In this document: piece after piece, positions 36,240 through 45,669 of the stretch | How the letters are laid out: every line of letters starts with the position of its first letter | How positions within the stretch are numbered: position 1 is the stretch's first letter | Source: Pedobacter cryoconitis | Lineage (GTDB): Bacteria > Bacteroidota > Bacteroidia > Sphingobacteriales > Sphingobacteriaceae | Direction: 5' to 3' | Assembly: GCF_003259615.1 (NCBI RefSeq) | Contig: NZ_QLLR01000004.1 | Span: 186,001 to 250,000 of the forward strand | DNA length: 64,000 bases | Position numbers and translations under genes: made by a program | The notes under the pieces: generated by a model | Told to the model about the DNA's origin: nothing | Seen by the model: the letters and a program-made list of their open reading frames with translations, nothing else | Database searches by the model: none

Positions 36240-37283
36240 TTAATTAAATACACTTAATACCCAATTTTTAAGCTCTAAATGGGAAATATCGATTTTGCAT
36301 TTCACGTCATTCTTAACAAATTCTAAATCAAAGTCTGGTGTATCTTCATCTATCACTCTAATACATTGTACATTATTAAAAGGTTCCAGAATTATTTGAT
36401 TATTAGTCGTCAATAGTTTATTATTTAACGCAAGAGTTTCAATTGTCCTAATTGTCAAACCTAACTGATTAGGAATAGGGATATCTATGACACATTTAGA
36501 TCGTTTCATTAGACCAATAATCTCATCACGTTTTAATACGTCCGATTTTAAAAAGGGGGAGCCACTATATTTCAGAAGTTTGATATACTCTCTATAATCA
36601 GCAATAATACTATTCTTAATGAAAGATTGAATTTTTCCTAAAAGACCTTTAGAAGACTCAGCATTATAGAGCCAAATAAAGGATTTAAGATTATTTATTT
36701 CTGAGTATTCTTTGATTTTACTCAGGATCACAAATCTATTCTTTGATATAAAAGATATTGAACCTATATATAGAAGATCTATATCTTTTTGAATAGACGC
36801 ATCTGCCTTATACTCACTTGTATAAAATAGAGGTAAATAGCCAACTTTATCGAATTCAGCAGAATCTTTTGGATCAAAAGAATATACCGAGTCAAATAAG
36901 CTAAGTAATTTTGAATAGTCCCAAGTCTTAAATGAATCCCAAAAATATATTATTGTTTTAATATTAGGATTAAGTCCCTTAATACTTGAAATAAGATGGG
37001 GGGTTATTGTAAATCCACCTATACAAAAAAGATAATCAAATTGCCGACACTTTATACTGTTCAGGATATATTTAGCATGTCTCTTCTTACTAAAAGGCAT
37101 TAATCTTCTTCTGAAAAGTCCGATAAAATCAAAATTTGATATTTCTCCATCTCCATGAAATTTATTCGGAATGAAGGTTACATTAGCGCCTTGCCTTTCC
37201 ATCTCATTTAAAATTTTTGTATGGTAATCATAAAATACCTGACCAATAAAAAGCACATTTTTCCCTTTAATACTAACACTCAT
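36240..37283 (-). CDS. CgeB-like glycosyltransferase B
   Basis: A 347-aa paralogue of the protein at 33193-34233, sharing YFWDSFKTWDYS, FDPKDSAEFDKVGYLPLFY, DLLYIGSISF and IDIPIPNQLGLTIRTIETLA in the same order. Probably cytoplasmic with a GT-B fold. The two copies are separated by the GT2 and epimerase genes and are diverged, so they are an old duplication. Substrate unknown. Confidence 0.7.
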   Translation of the reverse strand: MSVSIKGKNVLFIGQVFYDYHTKILNEMERQGANVTFIPNKFHGDGEISNFDFIGLFRRRLMPFSKKRHAKYILNSIKCRQFDYLFCIGGFTITPHLISSIKGLNPNIKTIIYFWDSFKTWDYSKLLSLFDSVYSFDPKDSAEFDKVGYLPLFYTSEYKADASIQKDIDLLYIGSISFISKNRFVILSKIKEYSEINNLKSFIWLYNAESSKGLLGKIQSFIKNSIIADYREYIKLLKYSGSPFLKSDVLKRDEIIGLMKRSKCVIDIPIPNQLGLTIRTIETLALNNKLLTTNNQIILEPFNNVQCIRVIDEDTPDFDLEFVKNDVKCKIDISHLELKNWVLSVFN

Positions 37284-37318
37284 GTATTATTTTATTAACA
37301 TTTTTAAAAAAAAATTAT

Positions 37319-37912
37319 TTAATCAGTTCTAATATTACCTTCCTGATCTGTACTTTTCCATTTATTAGAATTAAAACAAAAACGCTTAATTATTTTAGCC
37401 GGACTACCAACTGCCACACAATAATCAGGTATATTTCTAGTAACTACTGAATTAGCACCAATGACGGAGTTTTTTCCTACACTTGCACCTAAAATACAAA
37501 CGTTTTCACCAAGCCAAGCGCCTTCACCAATTATTACCGTATTCTTTTGCTGAATTACTTGCTGTAGAATTGGAATGTTAATATTTTCATAACCATGTAA
37601 ATTATCTGATATATATACTTTATCAGCCGTTAATACATATTTTTCGATAATAATACTTTTTGTAGCATAAATATGATTAAAGTTACCAATGCGACAGCCA
37701 TCACCAATTATTAATTCACAGATCATACTTCCGGTATGAGGTACAGCGGCTAGCCATCCTTTATATCCAATTATAACATGATTACCAATATCAATATTTT
37801 TTGCTCCTTCAATTTTCAAAATGCTTCTCAGAACAGACCTTGATTTTATACTTCTGAATATCCATTTATAGTAAAAAACATTTTTAAAAAAATCAATAAA
37901 CCTAACAATCAT
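37319..37912 (-). CDS. Left-handed beta-helix acyltransferase (WbbJ/maltose-acetyltransferase type)
   Basis: A 197-aa protein with hexapeptide repeats from about residue 60 to the end (GDGCRIGNFNHIYAT, GEGAWLGENVCILGASVG, then KNSVIGANSVVT) and the usual tail VAVGSPAKIIKRF. Such trimeric enzymes O- or N-acetylate sugars in surface polysaccharides with acetyl-CoA. It sits between the Wzy-like and glycosyltransferase genes. Confidence 0.85.
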   Translation of the reverse strand: MIVRFIDFFKNVFYYKWIFRSIKSRSVLRSILKIEGAKNIDIGNHVIIGYKGWLAAVPHTGSMICELIIGDGCRIGNFNHIYATKSIIIEKYVLTADKVYISDNLHGYENINIPILQQVIQQKNTVIIGEGAWLGENVCILGASVGKNSVIGANSVVTRNIPDYCVAVGSPAKIIKRFCFNSNKWKSTDQEGNIRTD

Positions 37913-37915
37913 ATA

Positions 37916-39136
37916 TTAAGAATTTAAATTTAAGCTTTCTTGCGAAACGTATCCTATACCTTTATTTTCCTGATAATAAAATAGAGAACAAATAAACATA
38001 ATAAAAAAAGCGCTCAAAATTAATGGTTCAGAAGCGAGAAAGATAACAAATACTAAAAAAAGAAATTTACGCCATTTAGGTATTAATATTTGCTTGTATA
38101 AACCATATAAAATAAGCAGTCCTAATGGAATGCCAAAAGCAGTGAAAACACCTAAGATAGAATTTGTACTTGGTTTTCCCTCTTCCAACTCACTTTGAGA
38201 GAAGCGTGGATATTTTATCTGTTCTGCATTATATTTTTCAGAGGACAATCCTATTCCAAATATCGGATGACTTCTAATAATATCTAATGCAATAAATGAA
38301 TCATAATATCTAACTATGTAAGACACCTCACCTCCTCCAGTCATTTTTTCCCTTATGTTCATAATAAGAATAGGAACCAATAGTAAACTAGCGAGGATCA
38401 ATACAGTAATTTTCTTTAGAGATATTTTATCCTTAAAAAAATAAACACAAAAAAGAATTACCATTAATCCCAATCCAGTTGTCGAAAAAGTAGTTATAAT
38501 CAAAAAACACACTAAAAATATTAATAAGGAACTCTTTTGAACGTTTTCTCTAACTAATAGAAGAATAAACAGATAAAGATTTAGAATACAGCTTAAAACG
38601 CCCGGCTCCCAAAAAAAAGATTGATTTCTATAAATATCGAATCCAGCAATATTTATATTAGCCATATAAAAAAAAATATATAGTAATGATGAAGCTTGAT
38701 ATCCCTCTTGGGAACCCACAGAAATAAATAATGAACGAAAGAAAAAGCCAAATATAAAATTTAGCAGCGCATGTACCACAACAAGCTTAAATATCCATTC
38801 AAGGTTTTTATAAGAAAAATATTTATTATTATTATATAAAACAAACAATGCAAAATTTACAATCAGAACTCTAATAAGATACTTAGGATATTCAACAATA
38901 GAAAGGCTAAACCCAGTAACAATCCAGTTAAAAACTAGAATAGAAGAAACAATAGAAGTTGAAATAAAGAATTTCTTTAATAATTCACGATTATATACTG
39001 GCTTAGCATAAAAAGAAAGTATTACAAAAAATAACAGACCAAGCAAAATAAATTCACCTCTAAAAAGGAAGAGATAAATGGATCCACAACTCAACAATAG
39101 GAATAGCAAAATCATTGAATTGATCCTTCCTACCAT
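37916..39136 (-). CDS. O-antigen/exopolysaccharide polymerase, Wzy-like
   Basis: A 406-aa polytopic membrane protein with about ten to eleven hydrophobic segments and a large non-membrane loop between the later ones (MTGGGEVSYIVRYYDSFIAL ... IFGIGLSSEKYN), where Wzy and ligase-type proteins carry their O-antigen-ligase motif. Low sequence conservation is normal for Wzy; the call rests on topology, the GIGLSSE-type loop and its place beside the flippase gene. Confidence 0.75.
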   Translation of the reverse strand: MVGRINSMILLFLLLSCGSIYLFLFRGEFILLGLLFFVILSFYAKPVYNRELLKKFFISTSIVSSILVFNWIVTGFSLSIVEYPKYLIRVLIVNFALFVLYNNNKYFSYKNLEWIFKLVVVHALLNFIFGFFFRSLFISVGSQEGYQASSLLYIFFYMANINIAGFDIYRNQSFFWEPGVLSCILNLYLFILLLVRENVQKSSLLIFLVCFLIITTFSTTGLGLMVILFCVYFFKDKISLKKITVLILASLLLVPILIMNIREKMTGGGEVSYIVRYYDSFIALDIIRSHPIFGIGLSSEKYNAEQIKYPRFSQSELEEGKPSTNSILGVFTAFGIPLGLLILYGLYKQILIPKWRKFLFLVFVIFLASEPLILSAFFIMFICSLFYYQENKGIGYVSQESLNLNS

Positions 39137-39175
39137 TTTGTATTTATTTTATTTTTTTTAAAATTCATTATAAGC

Positions 39176-40399
39176 CTATGATTTATATAAAGATTTTCTA
39201 CCTATGGTAAAAAAGTAAAAAAGATAACCAATCGTAATAGAAGAATAAAATAAAACATTAACGTACGAATAGTTCACAAGTGACCCCATTTTATTAATAT
39301 ATAGAAATGCATATGCTGATAAGGAAATCAGTACGCTACCAATATATATACAGATCAAAGCTTTGTAGTGCAATTTTGCATTTATTAAAAAACTTATAGG
39401 ATCAATTAATGTAAAAAGAATCAGACCAATAAATACTATATGAACATAATGTACTCCGTTATTATGCGACGGAAGAAGAAGATTAATAATCCATGGCATA
39501 ATATATATTGTTCCCAGGCTCATTAGAATCAAGTAGCAAATTACTTCAATATAATAAACTTTAAATGTTTCTATTAAACTAAAATTATCGTTTTTCGTAT
39601 TGCTCAAAGCTTTCATAAATTTAGGGAAATTCAGAGTTCCTAAAGCTCCTGGTACAATAGCGAATAATCCAACATATACAAATACCAGATAATATTCACC
39701 CAAAGCTTTAACTCCAAGGTCATAACTAATAACCCATCGCTCAACTTGAAGATTAATATAATGTAGTATACCTGTTAGAAATGGTATAAAACCTAATTTG
39801 ATAGTTAACCTCAAGTAAGTTAGATTTTTCCATCTAAACGAAGCCGCAAAATCTTTATTAAAAATATACGATAGGACCACAAAGAAAACTGGTTGTAGAC
39901 CTATAAGTGTTATCGCGCCATACAATGGGTACTTATTTAATACAGGAATGGCAATAAACGAGAGTAAAAGGCTAGATAAAAGAAGAATACTTAATTTATT
40001 AGTCCTACCTAAAGCTATATGCATATTAGAAATCCAATTATTCCACAACGTTACCAAACCTATAATTACTCCTCCTATCCAAAACCAATTAATAGATGTA
40101 AAACAACTTATTAAAAGTAGAACGCTACAAACTCCTATAAATAACAATAATAGATAAGAGATAACCGCATCGTTAGCCCTTCTTTGTCTCTCAATAGAGA
40201 ATGAAATAAGTCTATAGCCACCATAAATTACACCAAGTTGAAGAAAACTGATTAACATTATTATTGACTGAAATAATGCTATATATCCCAATTGTTCTTT
40301 ACTTAAGAGATCCATAAACAGATAACTCTTTATAAATGTAACGGCCGAATTTAACAGTATAACAGCAATGTATCCATAACGTTGAAAATATCCTTTCAT
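39176..40399 (-). CDS. Polysaccharide repeat-unit flippase, Wzx-like
   Basis: A 407-aa protein with about twelve membrane segments, no soluble domain and a basic N-terminus, fitting the MOP-superfamily flippases that carry undecaprenyl-linked repeat units across the inner membrane. Family-wide motifs are weak, as usual. The start shares one base with the stop of the upstream gene. With the Wzy-like gene next to it, the locus follows the Wzx/Wzy route. Confidence 0.78.
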   Translation of the reverse strand: MKGYFQRYGYIAVILLNSAVTFIKSYLFMDLLSKEQLGYIALFQSIIMLISFLQLGVIYGGYRLISFSIERQRRANDAVISYLLLLFIGVCSVLLLISCFTSINWFWIGGVIIGLVTLWNNWISNMHIALGRTNKLSILLLSSLLLSFIAIPVLNKYPLYGAITLIGLQPVFFVVLSYIFNKDFAASFRWKNLTYLRLTIKLGFIPFLTGILHYINLQVERWVISYDLGVKALGEYYLVFVYVGLFAIVPGALGTLNFPKFMKALSNTKNDNFSLIETFKVYYIEVICYLILMSLGTIYIMPWIINLLLPSHNNGVHYVHIVFIGLILFTLIDPISFLINAKLHYKALICIYIGSVLISLSAYAFLYINKMGSLVNYSYVNVLFYSSITIGYLFYFFTIGRKSLYKS

Positions 40400-41760
40400 T
40401 AATCCATACCTCTTTCTATGGCCATTCTAATATCAGCAATATTTTTGGCACTATATAAACCATCGTGGGGCCATGGATTTCCAACATTTTGCATAGCAAT
40501 CAACTTCGCTAAATATATATGAATCGACTTTCTTTGCTTGAATTCCTTCTTTCCTCTAAGTAAATCATATATTTCTTCAAAGGTTTCGCAGTGATTAACA
40601 CCATCAAAAGCATCAAAATAGATTTTACCTAAAACAATGACTGGCTTATCAAGAATCATTGCTTCAAAACCAGCAGTACTAACCAAGGTAATAACTACAT
40701 CTGACCTGACAATAATCTCTTTTGATGAGACTTCTGCTTTTATAAATTTCGCGTTTGGAAATCTATTCTTAAGTTTCAGCCAAATTTTTTGGGTTAAAAA
40801 TCCTGCTTGTGCTGGATGTTCTTTGACCAATAAAAATTGATCCTCTGATAAACACTTCAATAAATTCTCAACTAAAGCTAACTGATTGTCATAATATGTA
40901 GACATATAAAAAAGAGTTGCTTCCGGTTCAAAATGCATCGGATAAAATATACACTTATCATCTTTATTCAAATCATTCATATCATCATATGAACTATCTT
41001 TCAAAATGTAATTGAAATAATGTTTTATTTCTGTTATATAGTAACCAATCGCATTTCCATAACAAACTTGTCTGATAACTTTATTACCTATTTTTAGACG
41101 AATATAAATGCTGTAAAGTAGATGCTTAAATAATTCCTTAAGTCTTGAAAAATCTTTTCCCAATTTATATTCCTTTATAAATGGATTATCAATTGGTCCA
41201 GAATTCACCTTATCCATATAAGCTTGTGCATCAATCAAATCTTGTTCTGATGGAATCATGGATTGAATTTTTTCAGGCATTGAACTGTGAAAAGGATTAT
41301 CATGCCAATAAAATGACTTTTTAACAGGAAAAGCGCCAAAAGCTAAATACCGTATATTTCTGACTCTTGCCTCTATATACATTATTTCAGAAATTTCTAA
41401 AGCCACAACCTCATTTATCACATAATGCGGCTGATAAGTATTATAAATGTCTCTCCAAAAAGTAACACACTTTTTAAGTATAGCAAGCCTTTCCATATGC
41501 GAATGTCCTACAATGTATCTATCAGATCCCATTGAATGATCTAGGTAAGGAAATACAATATTAGCTTCTGCCAGATCTCCATACATTTCTTCCAGACACC
41601 CAACAACTATACCACCACGACTTTCAACATTCCTTTTTTCCTTTATACTTAAGGTAACATGAATAGAATCATACTTATCAGAGACTAAAGTTGGAAAGAA
41701 CTGAGACTGGTATTCTCTTGAAAAAAAAAGTACTATAGGTTTTTTATTAAAATCTCTCAT
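40399..41760 (-). CDS. KpsS/KpsC-like or CMP-sugar transferase-like capsule protein
   Basis: A 453-aa soluble protein. The C-terminal half shows the GT-B pattern of capsule-synthesis proteins: FLLVKEHPAQ with His315-Pro316, then VSTAGFEAMILDKPVIVLG (361-378). In bacterial sialyl- and Kdo-transferases the HP motif and the later Ser/Thr motif bind CMP of the donor. The N-terminal half is not recognisable by eye. Because this operon makes a CMP-nonulosonate, this protein is a candidate transferase for it. No KpsMT-type ABC transporter is seen, so a role in ABC export of capsule is unlikely. Confidence 0.6.
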   Translation of the reverse strand: MRDFNKKPIVLFFSREYQSQFFPTLVSDKYDSIHVTLSIKEKRNVESRGGIVVGCLEEMYGDLAEANIVFPYLDHSMGSDRYIVGHSHMERLAILKKCVTFWRDIYNTYQPHYVINEVVALEISEIMYIEARVRNIRYLAFGAFPVKKSFYWHDNPFHSSMPEKIQSMIPSEQDLIDAQAYMDKVNSGPIDNPFIKEYKLGKDFSRLKELFKHLLYSIYIRLKIGNKVIRQVCYGNAIGYYITEIKHYFNYILKDSSYDDMNDLNKDDKCIFYPMHFEPEATLFYMSTYYDNQLALVENLLKCLSEDQFLLVKEHPAQAGFLTQKIWLKLKNRFPNAKFIKAEVSSKEIIVRSDVVITLVSTAGFEAMILDKPVIVLGKIYFDAFDGVNHCETFEEIYDLLRGKKEFKQRKSIHIYLAKLIAMQNVGNPWPHDGLYSAKNIADIRMAIERGMD

Positions 41761-41797
41761 ATTATTACATAGTGTCTAGAAGTTAAAAGCTAAATTT

Positions 41798-43045
41798 CTA
41801 GGCAACTCCTTTACCTATTAAAATATACTTATTTGTGGAATCAGTCGATTTCTCAACGGGTGTGATTAGAAAATCTGTAAACTTATTGATTTGTTCAAGC
41901 CTACAGCTATCTTCAACATAGGCATCAGAAAATAGATACTCTGGATTTAATATCCATTCCCACTCGTTATTCCTTTTCCACATTTTTTTATTCCGATGTT
42001 GGTCAATCAGATAATTGAAGCTGTTTTCGCTGATACCAATCCAATTCAGAAACTTATGCAAGTGAAGTGGTTCCTTATTAGTATACTGTTTAACAAGTTC
42101 AATCCCTTCTTCTCTCGTCATTCGTCTCAAACGGATTTCTCTGGAAGCATGATCAGAAACTTTTCCGTATCCGTGCTTAATAAACTTAATATAATCATGG
42201 ACATCTGAATAATTAAAGCAGTCAACATCATTATATGTATCAAAAGTTCGTGTTTGCTCATGGGATTCATAATTATACAAATGAATCATTTCTTCATGTT
42301 GTGATCTACTGTCCCATCTGATAAAATTATTCAAGTAAATTCCCCTTACGCCTATACGTTCAATTTCCTTATCATCCGGATACCTATATTGAATAATATC
42401 TTGCTCAGAAATACTATCAAATTCATCAATGAGATCCTCCGCCTCAAATCCCATCAAATCATGCTCTTTACGATATTTTCTGGTCATCTCTACTTCGTCA
42501 AGATGCGAGAACATACCTACCTGATCAATCCCCTGATGAGCTCCCCATATAATCAGAGGAATCTTAAATTTCACAGCAACTTGTACAGGATAAACAGTTT
42601 GCCCTGCCAAACAGTGCCAGTATATACTTCCTATCTTGCGTAAACTTGCTCTCGTTATTTTTTTGACAGTTTCAGGATTTACTGTTAAAGTCATGATATC
42701 ACAGTCAAACTGCATTCTCAATTTAGCCAAATTACGAATACCTATATCCGTATTGTATTGCTTATTATAAGTTACCAACAGCGGATTCATACCATATACA
42801 TTTTTTATCATGTGTACAATAAAGAAAGAATCCCTTGCACCACTTACTGGAATAATACAATCATAATTATTTTGGGATTTATTTTTATACTCTTTTAGAA
42901 TATCTTCTAAACCCTCAGCGCGGGCATTCCAATCAAGAACATCTTTTTCTTCATGCACATTGCAGCCGCTGCAAATCCCTTTTTCATCAAAGACAATATT
43001 AAGAGGGTGATTTTCTGGATATAGGCAACGTAAACAATACTTCAT
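41798..43045 (-). CDS. WbpG-like N-acetyl-sugar amidotransferase with altered P-loop
   Basis: A 415-aa PP-loop ATPase-type enzyme: zinc-ribbon cysteines C4, C7, C25 and C28, then PVSGARDSFF (66-75), where the canonical SGGxDS has Ala for the second Gly. It is longer than its relative at 44539-45669 by about 40 residues at the C-terminus. Members of this family adenylate an acetamido group and use ammonia from a HisH/HisF pair to form an amidine (acetamidino) group, as in Pseudomonas WbpG and Campylobacter PseA. Its start overlaps the end of the HisF gene by four bases. Confidence 0.82.
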   Translation of the reverse strand: MKYCLRCLYPENHPLNIVFDEKGICSGCNVHEEKDVLDWNARAEGLEDILKEYKNKSQNNYDCIIPVSGARDSFFIVHMIKNVYGMNPLLVTYNKQYNTDIGIRNLAKLRMQFDCDIMTLTVNPETVKKITRASLRKIGSIYWHCLAGQTVYPVQVAVKFKIPLIIWGAHQGIDQVGMFSHLDEVEMTRKYRKEHDLMGFEAEDLIDEFDSISEQDIIQYRYPDDKEIERIGVRGIYLNNFIRWDSRSQHEEMIHLYNYESHEQTRTFDTYNDVDCFNYSDVHDYIKFIKHGYGKVSDHASREIRLRRMTREEGIELVKQYTNKEPLHLHKFLNWIGISENSFNYLIDQHRNKKMWKRNNEWEWILNPEYLFSDAYVEDSCRLEQINKFTDFLITPVEKSTDSTNKYILIGKGVA

Positions 43046-43908
43046 ATAACTTCCTTTTCTATTCTAACAAATAACATATTTTCGAGCACTTCATCAGTTT
43101 TTTTATTTAAGCGTAAATCCTTACTATAAGACGAGTCATTGTAATCTGCAAAAGTTTCTAATCTTACTTCAATGTCTTTTTTAATGATTGATTTAGTAAT
43201 ATTTACCGCATGTTCCGTAAAATGAAAGAAATTGGCGGCACTTGCTGCAGATACATTTGTTTTCTTAAACACATCAATGAAATCATTGGCATTCCTAGCA
43301 CCACCGCAGCAAATAACTGGAACGCTTACATTATCACAAATAGAATTGATAAGATCAATATCGTACCCAAAATATGAACCATCTCTATCAACTGAATTTA
43401 TAAGTATTTCTCCTGCACCTAAACCTTGGACACGTTTTGCTAACTCACCTGGGGAAATATCTAATATTTTTTGATTATAATAATCATAGACTTTATATCC
43501 TTTAACAGTATATATTCCATCTATTGAAACAACGACACACTGATCACCAAACACATGTGCAGCTTCAGAAATTATTTTGTCATCAAATAAAGCTGACTGA
43601 TTCAATGAGATTTTATCAGCACCACAATGCATCAATTGTCTAATATGCTCGATTTTCTTAATACCTCCACCTACTGTCAATGGTACGTAACATTTTTTTG
43701 CAGCTTTCTTTACCATCTCGAAATCTGGATCACAATGATTTTTACTAGTACTAATATCAGTAAGTATAATCTCATCAATACCCCATTGATTCAAAAAATC
43801 GATAGCAATATCAGGTTTACCGACCGGCAGATATTTCTTAAAACCAATACTCTGAACGACTATCCCGTCCTTAACAACTAAACTAGCAGCAATTCTTTTC
43901 TTCAGCAT
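43042..43908 (-). CDS. HisF-like cyclase subunit of a sugar amidotransferase system
   Basis: A 288-aa TIM-barrel protein of the HisF family, about 30 residues longer than histidine-pathway HisF. At position 11 it has Val (SLVVKDG) where true HisF has the catalytic Asp11, whereas Asp130 (VVSIDGIY) is kept. That matches HisF2-type proteins of O-antigen loci, which pass ammonia to a WbpG partner rather than make imidazole-glycerol phosphate. It lies seven bases after hisH and overlaps the WbpG-like gene. Confidence 0.88.
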   Translation of the reverse strand: MLKKRIAASLVVKDGIVVQSIGFKKYLPVGKPDIAIDFLNQWGIDEIILTDISTSKNHCDPDFEMVKKAAKKCYVPLTVGGGIKKIEHIRQLMHCGADKISLNQSALFDDKIISEAAHVFGDQCVVVSIDGIYTVKGYKVYDYYNQKILDISPGELAKRVQGLGAGEILINSVDRDGSYFGYDIDLINSICDNVSVPVICCGGARNANDFIDVFKKTNVSAASAANFFHFTEHAVNITKSIIKKDIEVRLETFADYNDSSYSKDLRLNKKTDEVLENMLFVRIEKEVI

Positions 43909-43915
43909 TTTTTTA

Positions 43916-44542
43916 TTATATTGAGTTAAAAAATCCTCTAAATAATTTCAAACCGTTGGTTTGGCTCTTTTCTGGATGAAACTGCACACCAAAAATATTG
44001 CTTTTTTGCACTGCAGCCGTTACAGCTATATCGTAATCGCAATAAGCACTTACATATTTATCCTCACAATCAAAATAATAACTATGATCAAAATAAAAGT
44101 TTGCATCAACAGGGGTTCTAATGAATAAAGGCTCCGTTTGCTTTACACTTATATTATTCCATCCAACATGAGGAACAGCAAATTCCTGACTTAATTCTAA
44201 CCTTTTAACAGTACCTTCAATCCAATTCAACCCCATATGTATGCCATTTTCTTCAGAAAGTGTTGCCATTAATTGCATACCTACACAAATTCCCAGAATT
44301 GGTTTTTTAAGTACTAAAACCTGTTCATTTAATATCTTGTCAAGATTTCTATCCCTAAGATTATTGATGGATTCTTCAAATGCACCCACTCCTGGTAAAA
44401 TCAATATATCAGCATTATTTATTACCTTCTCATCATCTGAAATAATGAGTTTATTATATCCCAAAGATTTAATGGCATTAGAAACAGAATATGTGTTTCC
44501 AACCCCATAATCTACAATTACAATATTATGTTTTAAACTCAT
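43916..44542 (-). CDS. HisH-like glutamine amidotransferase subunit
   Basis: A 208-aa class I glutaminase with the catalytic triad Cys86 (GICVGMQL), His189 and Glu191 (VQFHPEKSQ). In histidine synthesis HisH feeds ammonia to HisF; here it is paired with a degenerate HisF between two WbpG-like genes, so it most likely supplies nitrogen for an amidino sugar. It overlaps the upstream WbpG-like gene by four bases. Confidence 0.9.
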   Translation of the reverse strand: MSLKHNIVIVDYGVGNTYSVSNAIKSLGYNKLIISDDEKVINNADILILPGVGAFEESINNLRDRNLDKILNEQVLVLKKPILGICVGMQLMATLSEENGIHMGLNWIEGTVKRLELSQEFAVPHVGWNNISVKQTEPLFIRTPVDANFYFDHSYYFDCEDKYVSAYCDYDIAVTAAVQKSNIFGVQFHPEKSQTNGLKLFRGFFNSI

Positions 44543-45669
44543 AAACCTATTCCCACTTCAAATTTAGGAGCCCAATTACCCATGGCATCCCGTTCAAATA
44601 AATCCTTGTTAACTGATCTGTCTACCTTTTCCCAAAAATCAGTTTCTGTTATTCCGATATAGTCGCAAAAACTCTTAATATATTTGGGCCCACATGCCCC
44701 ATCATATTTTTTTGTTAGCTCAATAGCTTCTTGGCGAGTTATTCTGCCTAAACGGATATCTTCGTTTACATAATCACTAATACGACCAAATCCAAATTTT
44801 AAATATTTGATCATCTGATTCATTCCCACCCAATCTTCATCTAAAGAAGTTATGCCTAAGGGATCTCCAATTGCACTAGGAGGTTCGTTACGTATATCTA
44901 ACCCACGCAGGGCAGCAAAATTTCCATTATCTACTAAAGACCAATCTTTCCAAAAATACCCAAGAAATGTGATACGTAAATTAGCATCTTCCATTTCCTT
45001 CTCAGATGGATAATTATATTGAAGAATATCTTGTTTCTTTATTTCTTCATTTAATAACCAGGTTATATCTCCTCCCCCAAGTGTATTCATCTTCCGAAGA
45101 TTATTTCCATCACTTCCGCTTTTCCCCATTACATTTAAATCTCCCAACTGTAGAGCTGAATTCTCGCCCCACCATATCAATGGGATCTGATAAGCTATAG
45201 CTAATCTTGGCACACTACTGAATAATGCCAGTTCTGTCGATTTAGCCCAATTTGTATATTCAAAAAAGCCTTTTCGCATTAACTTTTTCCAAACTTCAGG
45301 TCCTGGATTTATTGTAATACAGTCAAATCCATGTGAAATCATATTAGCCACATTATCAACACCCCTTTGAGTTATTTGTTCAGGGGGGTAGCTTAAGCTA
45401 ACCAGTAAGGGATTCATTTTCAATACGTCCTTTACAAAAAAAGCCTGACGTGTACTATCTTTCCCCCCGCTAACTCCGATGATACAATCATAGCCAGAAT
45501 GAGCATTTGCTTTACCAAAAGCTACTATCCCATCTAATTCTTTTCGTCTTTCGCCCCAATCAACATCTTTTAATGTCTCAAAATAATTGCACGCTGGACA
45601 AACACCCTTATTATCAAATTTGGTGCCGGGACGGGTATCTACTTGCAAACATTTTTCACAATACTTCAT
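44539..45669 (-). CDS. WbpG/PseA-like N-acetyl-sugar amidotransferase with intact P-loop
   Basis: A 376-aa PP-loop enzyme with zinc-ribbon cysteines C4, C7, C24 and C27 and a canonical SGGKDS (67-72). It shares the N-terminal MKYCxxCL and the GYDCII lead-in to the P-loop with the protein at 41798-43045. It probably makes the amidino group on pseudaminic acid or a related amino sugar using ammonia from the adjoining HisH/HisF pair. It overlaps both its neighbours by four bases. Confidence 0.88.
   Translation of the reverse strand: MKYCEKCLQVDTRPGTKFDNKGVCPACNYFETLKDVDWGERRKELDGIVAFGKANAHSGYDCIIGVSGGKDSTRQAFFVKDVLKMNPLLVSLSYPPEQITQRGVDNVANMISHGFDCITINPGPEVWKKLMRKGFFEYTNWAKSTELALFSSVPRLAIAYQIPLIWWGENSALQLGDLNVMGKSGSDGNNLRKMNTLGGGDITWLLNEEIKKQDILQYNYPSEKEMEDANLRITFLGYFWKDWSLVDNGNFAALRGLDIRNEPPSAIGDPLGITSLDEDWVGMNQMIKYLKFGFGRISDYVNEDIRLGRITRQEAIELTKKYDGACGPKYIKSFCDYIGITETDFWEKVDRSVNKDLFERDAMGNWAPKFEVGIGL

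Noticed and set aside
43042..44542. Histidine biosynthesis operon
   Set aside because: Only HisH and a HisF without Asp11 are present, with no other his genes, and they lie between amidotransferase genes.
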